A stretch of DNA of 33,134 nt from Gemmatimonadota bacterium (lineage in GTDB: Bacteria > Gemmatimonadota > Gemmatimonadetes > Longimicrobiales > Gaopeijiaceae): contig JAJEBW010000017.1 of the NCBI GenBank assembly GCA_022822325.1, forward strand, positions 1 through 33,134. Direction: 5' to 3'. Numbering within the stretch: the stretch's first letter is position 1; each line of letters begins with the position of its first letter. The notes under the pieces are model-generated. The model worked only from the letters and a program-made list of their open reading frames with translations, searched no databases and was not told the origin of the DNA. Positions 32,440-33,134 of this stretch are shown piece by piece. Made by a program: the position numbers and the translations under genes.

Positions 32440-33020
32440 ATTCCCAACTCCTCAAAGTTCCGGCGAATCCGCGCCGCCAAGGCCACCGCTTCCTCGTTCA
32501 GCTCCTCCAGCTCCGCGTGAATCGTCCGCATTGTCTCCTCGAAGTCAAAGTCCTCATCTTCTTCCTCGGGCACCACTCCGACGTAACGGCCCGGCGTCAG
32601 GCTCCAGTCATTCGCCTCAATCTCGGCCCGGTCCACTAGCTTCACCAACCCGGGCACATCTCGCAGTTCGGCGTTGGGAAAGCGACTCGTCAGCCAATCG
32701 GCCTGCCGCCAGAGGTAGCGGACCAACTCCAATCTTTCGACCAACCGCTCGCGTGCCTGATCCGCAGCCTTGAGCGCACGGTTGACCTCGCGCGATACCC
32801 ACTTCCCGGAGGTCTTGGGGTCGCATTTCTTCTCTAGAGTCGCAATGAGGCGGGTGGCGGTCCGATACAGTCCCTTGGCTTCCTTGGTCCGGGTCCGGGT
32901 TGATTCCGTGAGCGGCCGGATCGATTCCGTCAGATCTTCCGGCTGTACCGATGCGAGTACCGCTCCCGTCCACATTTTCCCTGCCGCCTCAACCGGAAGC
33001 CGCCAACGATTGCGAGACAC
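32436..33020 (-). CDS. hsdM: HsdM C-terminal fragment (type I DNA methylase, catalytic part missing)
   Basis: The 3' part strongly matches the C-terminus of type I N6-adenine methylases: RFPNAELRDVPGLVKLVDRA, NDWSLTPGRYVGV, EEEDEDFDFEE and the closing helix ending FEELGI, preceded by a coiled coil (about 55-105). The frame is open only from GTG 33020, giving 194 residues. An in-frame TGA stands at 33030-33032, and there is no SAM-binding or NPPY motif. Normal HsdM has about 500 residues. The first 45 residues (RLPVEAAGKMWTGAVLASVQ and on) are not familiar. Either the gene was cut by an insertion or the methylase part lies beyond the window in another form. Confidence 0.7.
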   Translation of the reverse strand: MSRNRWRLPVEAAGKMWTGAVLASVQPEDLTESIRPLTESTRTRTKEAKGLYRTATRLIATLEKKCDPKTSGKWVSREVNRALKAADQARERLVERLELVRYLWRQADWLTSRFPNAELRDVPGLVKLVDRAEIEANDWSLTPGRYVGVVPEEEDEDFDFEETMRTIHAELEELNEEAVALAARIRRNFEELGI

Positions 33021-33029
33021 AGGTGTGAG

Positions 33030-33134
33030 TCAGTTTAGTTTACTCTCCTTTCCAGTGTCCTGGACACCATGCTGAGCCCCGTCCTCTTCGTCAACAGCGC
33101 TGACGGGGAGCGGGGGGTTGATCCAGACCTCTTC
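33030..33134 (-). CDS. C-terminal end of an unidentified upstream gene, partial
   Basis: The minus strand is open from the window edge to the TGA at 33030-33032, reading EEVWINPPLPVSAVDEEDGA and on to KESKLN. It shares its frame with the hsdM tail beyond the stop. I do not recognise it, and it does not resemble HsdM. Near it are short inverted repeats, GTGTCC-T-GGACAC at 33055-33067 and ACAC-AG-GTGT at 33017-33026, which could mark an insertion element end, but that is a guess. Confidence 0.3.
   Translation of the reverse strand, partial: EEVWINPPLPVSAVDEEDGAQHGVQDTGKESKLN

Noticed and set aside
26628..33134. CRISPR array suggested by regular repeats in the defence island
   Set aside because: The regular 21-bp units at 30105-30230 are in-frame coding repeats without distinct spacers, and no cas gene is present.
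1..33134. tRNA or rRNA genes
   Set aside because: No CCA-ended cloverleaf-like segment or conserved rRNA stretch was noticed on either strand.

Overview
This is a GC-rich bacterial chromosome segment from a diderm: it carries a phosphate-selective porin, a TonB-dependent receptor, several lipoproteins and exported enzymes. GTG and TTG starts and stop/start overlaps are frequent. The mix of genes (heme-less PQQ dehydrogenase, receptor with an N-terminal carboxypeptidase-regulatory-like domain, serine hydrolase lipoprotein, exported rhodanese) reminds me of uncultured marine or host-associated Gemmatimonadota. That placement is a guess from gene content; no rRNA or tRNA gene was seen.

Layout. 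1-888: end of an IS3-type insertion sequence, minus strand, cut by the window edge. 912-2342: a lower-GC LysM lipoprotein beside it. 2433-5109: an acyl-CoA (possibly oxalyl-CoA) ligase followed by a ketopantoate-reductase-family enzyme. 5385-7394: an exported PQQ dehydrogenase, divergent from an NfeD-flotillin membrane operon (7635-9613). 9707-16543: a complete phosphate-starvation locus. 16694-19900: a minus-strand set with an RsmC-like methyltransferase, cardiolipin synthase and a small exported protein. 20232-26457: serine hydrolase, YbaK-type editing protein, lipoprotein, TonB-dependent receptor and exported rhodanese. 26463-33134: a defence island with a vestigial AbiEi-type antitoxin fragment and a minus-strand type I restriction operon (hsdM tail, hsdS, an AlbA/Schlafen-type ATP-binding protein, hsdR), in which the catalytic part of hsdM is not where it should be.

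The phosphate locus is the most interesting region. Two arrays of GTTAC-like pentamers repeated every 11 bp, resembling PhoB-box direct repeats, lie about 100 bp before the porin and before pstS. The operon continues as pstS, a PhoU fused to a catalytically dead low-molecular-weight phosphatase-like domain, pstC, a 15-codon micro-ORF, pstA and two different pstB genes. The two PstB proteins have complementary defects. The first keeps the LSGGQ signature but lacks the Q-loop Gln and switch His. The second keeps the Q-loop and switch His but has LSLEE as its signature. Together they predict an asymmetric heterodimer with one canonical and one degenerate ATP site, a layout known from heterodimeric ABC exporters and, to my knowledge, not characterised in a phosphate importer.

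In the restriction operon, hsdM-hsdS-ATPase-hsdR genes overlap through ATGA, ATGA and TTGA junctions, so they are translationally coupled. The ATPase carries six copies of a 21-bp repeat coding an RPES-containing heptad.
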